Part shown: one piece after another, positions 61,970 to 64,000 of the stretch | How positions within the stretch are numbered: the first letter of the stretch is position 1 | Layout of the letters: the number at the start of each line of letters is the position of its first letter | NCBI RefSeq assembly: GCF_039939195.1 | Contig: NZ_JBDUUH010000001.1 | Location: 186,001-250,000, forward strand | Reading direction: 5' to 3' | Length of the DNA: 64,000 nt | Source of the DNA: Foliimonas ilicis | GTDB taxonomy: Bacteria; Pseudomonadota; Alphaproteobacteria; Rhizobiales; Rhizobiaceae | Made by a program: the position numbers and the translations under genes | Notes under the pieces: generated by a model | Seen by the model: only the letters and a program-made list of their open reading frames with translations | Databases searched by the model: none | What the model was told of the DNA's origin: nothing

Positions 61970-62635
61970 TCAGCCCGCCTTCAGCTTGCGCGGCTGCTGG
62001 CCGTAGCTTGCGAAATCGCGCCGGACTTCGGCTATTTCCTCGTCGGACAGGATCACCGGCCCGCCGATCAGCAGCGCGTGATAATATTGTTTGGCGATCA
62101 TTTCCAGCTCGACCGCAAGCCACATTGCGCGTTCGAGATTTGCACCGACCGTAATCATTCCGTGATTGGCAAGAAGGCAACCCTGCCTACCCTCAAGTGC
62201 TGCAATCGCTTCGTCCGACAGTTCCTTCGTGCCGTAACGCGCATATCCGGAGCAACGGATGTTGCTGCCACCGAACGCCGCGATCATATAGTGGCAGGCG
62301 GGAATGTCCTTGCGGGCAATCGCCAGGATCGTCGCGAAGGGCGAATGCGTGTGGACGACCGCGCCCGCATCTGGCCGCGCCTTCAAGATGTCGAGGTGGA
62401 AGCGCCATTCGACCGATGGTTTCAGCGGCCCTTCCCAAGAACCGTAGTCGCCTTCAAGCGGCATTGATGCAATGTCTTCCGGCTTCATCTGGCCATAGGG
62501 CGTGGAGCTCGGTGTGATCAGCATGTTGGACCCAGAACGCAGGCTGATATTGCCGGACGTGCCGTGGTTGAGACCGGATGTGTTCATCTGGATGCAATTG
62601 TCGATGATCGATTGCCGAAGCGCGATGTCTGTCAT
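61970..62635 (-). CDS. Class II (fuculose-phosphate-type) aldolase
   Basis: A 221-residue class II aldolase/adducin-fold enzyme from ATG 62635 (MTDIALRQSIIDNCIQM), eight bases after the dehydrogenase stop. The zinc site is VVHTHSPFATILAIAR (HxH) with LLANHGMITVG for the third histidine, and the NHGTSGNISLRSG loop for phosphate. Such enzymes split ketose phosphates to dihydroxyacetone phosphate and an aldehyde, or decarboxylate related acids. It is not part of the canonical Brucella ery operon, so this operon may serve a different polyol or sugar. The substrate is unknown. Confidence 0.86.
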   Translation of the reverse strand: MTDIALRQSIIDNCIQMNTSGLNHGTSGNISLRSGSNMLITPSSTPYGQMKPEDIASMPLEGDYGSWEGPLKPSVEWRFHLDILKARPDAGAVVHTHSPFATILAIARKDIPACHYMIAAFGGSNIRCSGYARYGTKELSDEAIAALEGRQGCLLANHGMITVGANLERAMWLAVELEMIAKQYYHALLIGGPVILSDEEIAEVRRDFASYGQQPRKLKAG

Positions 62636-62643
62636 TTTCAGTC

Positions 62644-63684
62644 TCAGCAGGGATTGAGCGGCGGCTGACCGGCGATGAAGCGCCGGACTTCTTCCGCAGC
62701 CTGTTCGGCGGCAAAGGTGACGGTGCGGACGGAAGCACCAGCAATATGCGGCGTCAGTGTGACATTGGGCAATTGAAGCAGCGGCCAATCCACAGGCACC
62801 GGCTCGACCGCAAAAGTTTCAAGCATCGCGCCGCCGAGCTTCCCATCGACCAAAGCTTCGTAAAGCGCATCGTAATCGACCAGCGGGCCGCGCGCCGTGT
62901 TCACGAAAAGCGCGTCCGGCTTCATCATGGCAAGCGTCTCGCGGTTGATGATGTGGCGCGTTTCCTCGGTCACGCGCGAATGCAGCGTCACCACATCGGC
63001 GCGTTTCAGGAGATCGTCGAGCGCGACCAGCTCGACGCCGGAATTGCGGTCTTCGGCGCTGAGCTGGACATAGGGATCGGAGACGAGAATCTTGCAGCCG
63101 AAAGCCTTCAACAGCTTGACGACCTTCGTGCCGATATTGCCATAGCCGACAATGCCGACCGTCATCTCATTAAGCTCGCGACCTGTCCGGTCCGCGCGGT
63201 AGAGATCGCCGCGCCATTCGCCCGCACGCAGGGCTTCATGCCCGACACGGATGAGCCGTGTCTCAGCAAGGATCGCGCCGATGGTGAATTCTGCAACAGC
63301 GCTCGCGTTGCGGCCCGGCGTATTGACCACGGTGATGCCATTGCGCCTTGCAGCCGCCATGTCGATATTGACCGGACCGCCGCGCGACACCGCCACCAGC
63401 TTGAGGTTGGGCAGGCGCTTCATCATGCCTTCCGAAAGCGGGGAAAGCTGCGTGACGAAAATCTCGGAATCGCCGATGAAATCGACGACTTCATCCGGCT
63501 TGCCGAAATATTCCTTGAGCCCGTCCATGCCATCCACGGCGTAGCCATGTTCCATCGGCTCGTCGGGCCACGCCGTCTGCTGCGTTCGTATGTCCAGACC
63601 GTCGCCGCAGGCCTTTTCGATCTCCGCCTTGAAGACTTCCGGCAACATGAAACGGTCGCCTATGATGGTAATTTTCCTGCTCAT
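62644..63684 (-). CDS. D-2-hydroxyacid dehydrogenase family protein
   Basis: A 346-residue NAD-dependent dehydrogenase of the D-3-phosphoglycerate/2-hydroxyacid family. The Rossmann motif is TVGIVGYGNIGTKVV, with the catalytic arginine in VNTARGPLVD and histidine in TLTPHIAGAS. A substrate-binding SRGGPVNIDMAAARR segment is at about residue 100. In this operon it may reduce or oxidise a glycolaldehyde/glyoxylate-type or tetronate intermediate; this is speculation from context. It is 21 bases downstream of the kinase gene. Confidence 0.86.
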   Translation of the reverse strand: MSRKITIIGDRFMLPEVFKAEIEKACGDGLDIRTQQTAWPDEPMEHGYAVDGMDGLKEYFGKPDEVVDFIGDSEIFVTQLSPLSEGMMKRLPNLKLVAVSRGGPVNIDMAAARRNGITVVNTPGRNASAVAEFTIGAILAETRLIRVGHEALRAGEWRGDLYRADRTGRELNEMTVGIVGYGNIGTKVVKLLKAFGCKILVSDPYVQLSAEDRNSGVELVALDDLLKRADVVTLHSRVTEETRHIINRETLAMMKPDALFVNTARGPLVDYDALYEALVDGKLGGAMLETFAVEPVPVDWPLLQLPNVTLTPHIAGASVRTVTFAAEQAAEEVRRFIAGQPPLNPC

Positions 63685-63705
63685 CGTCCCGTTCTCATAT
63701 CCGGC

Positions 63706-64000
63706 TCATATGTTCCTCGACGCTGCCATCGACCGCCAGACGGGTCGCAAAGCGGCGTTGGCCTGGGTGTATGCCGAGAAGTTGCGCGCATAGGTTTCGC
63801 CAAGCTCCGCATCTGGCTCCTCCGCTTCATCGAGCAGCGGCAAAACCCATTCGGCAACGCAATCATCCATCGACGAATATTGGCCGATGGAGATCGCGGC
63901 AATCATCGCTGCACCCGCAGCACCTGCTTCCTCGCGGCGATTGGTGCGAATTCTCGTCCCGATTGCCGCGGCCAGTATCTTGCGCAGTGCTGAACTGCGC
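63706..64000 (-). CDS. FGGY-family carbohydrate kinase, C-terminal part (cut by window end)
   Basis: About 97 residues up to the stop, open to the window edge. RSSALRKILAAAIGTRIRTN then RREEAGAAGAAMIAAISIG is the FGGY C-terminal ATPase segment (the EExGAxGAAxxAA pattern). FGGY kinases phosphorylate glycerol, erythritol, xylulose, ribulose and similar polyols. Being first in the leftward operon, it would supply the phosphorylated polyol to the downstream dehydrogenase. N-terminal motifs are outside the window. Confidence 0.85.
   Translation of the reverse strand, partial: RSSALRKILAAAIGTRIRTNRREEAGAAGAAMIAAISIGQYSSMDDCVAEWVLPLLDEAEEPDAELGETYARNFSAYTQANAALRPVWRSMAASRNI

Noticed and set aside
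62746..63993. 415-codon open frame antisense to the 2-hydroxyacid dehydrogenase and kinase genes
   Set aside because: A shadow frame; the minus-strand products have full family motifs.
1..64000. tRNA, rRNA or riboswitch genes
   Set aside because: I looked through the intergenic gaps by eye for cloverleaf, TTCRANN and conserved riboswitch motifs and saw none; small structured RNAs could be missed.

Overview
The window is a gene-dense, high-G+C (about 58-60 % in rows I counted) stretch of an alphaproteobacterial chromosome. Synteny and protein sequence point to Hyphomicrobiales, most likely Brucellaceae (Brucella/Ochrobactrum-like). The indicators are a mutS tail next to glnD-murJ, a PmtA-type phospholipid N-methyltransferase beside dnaJ, an ActS/ActR (RegB/RegA) pair, trpF-trpB-trpA-accD-folC in a row, Irr-type iron-control boxes, and EryB/EryC/EryH-like proteins. 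The genus is an inference. No tRNA, rRNA, insertion sequence or CRISPR array was seen.

Layout. 1-2053: mutS 3' end, a YqaA-like membrane protein and a convergent Hsp70-like protein. 2235-10270: a rightward run glnD-murJ-acyltransferase-trpS-usp-nfu. 10362-12884: an L,D-transpeptidase, a PIN toxin/excisionase-type antitoxin module of lower G+C, and mmcB. 12946-17386: leftward hrpB-actS-actR. 17570-28624: phnN, then leftward tex, pyrF, an FMN reductase, pmtA, dnaJ, an acyltransferase, dnaK and a Gfo/Idh oxidoreductase. 28749-35865: a leftward translation block, infC (AUU start)-ICMT-like gene-rpmI-rplT-kinase-like gene-pheS-orphan membrane gene-pheT. 36084-44658: rightward alpha/beta hydrolase, benE-like, DUF2852, YgjP-like metallopeptidase, trpFBA, accD, folC. 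44743-48713: an orphan DUF2793 tail-fibre-like protein, a FlaA1/CapD-type nucleotide-sugar enzyme and a small lipoprotein.

48794-56696 is an iron locus. A ferredoxin reductase and a rightward array (imelysin-bfd-bfr-di-haem cytochrome-imelysin-DUF1513) flank a perfect Irr-like palindrome. The proteins suggest periplasmic iron handling joined to cytoplasmic iron storage and release. 56758-64000 holds a beta-carbonic anhydrase, a variant triose-phosphate isomerase (EryH-like), class II fructose-bisphosphate aldolase, and a leftward polyol-catabolic operon: FGGY kinase (cut by the window end)-2-hydroxyacid dehydrogenase-class II aldolase-EryB/GlpD-like dehydrogenase-EryC-like isomerase.

The most interesting items are the iron array, the erythritol-like operon with the altered TIM, two unrelated genes that appear to use AUU start codons (infC and the PIN toxin), the foreign membrane gene wedged between pheS and pheT, an AccD with no zinc-ribbon cysteines, and mosaic palindromic repeats, one of which carries the ribosome-binding site and start codon of the di-haem cytochrome gene.
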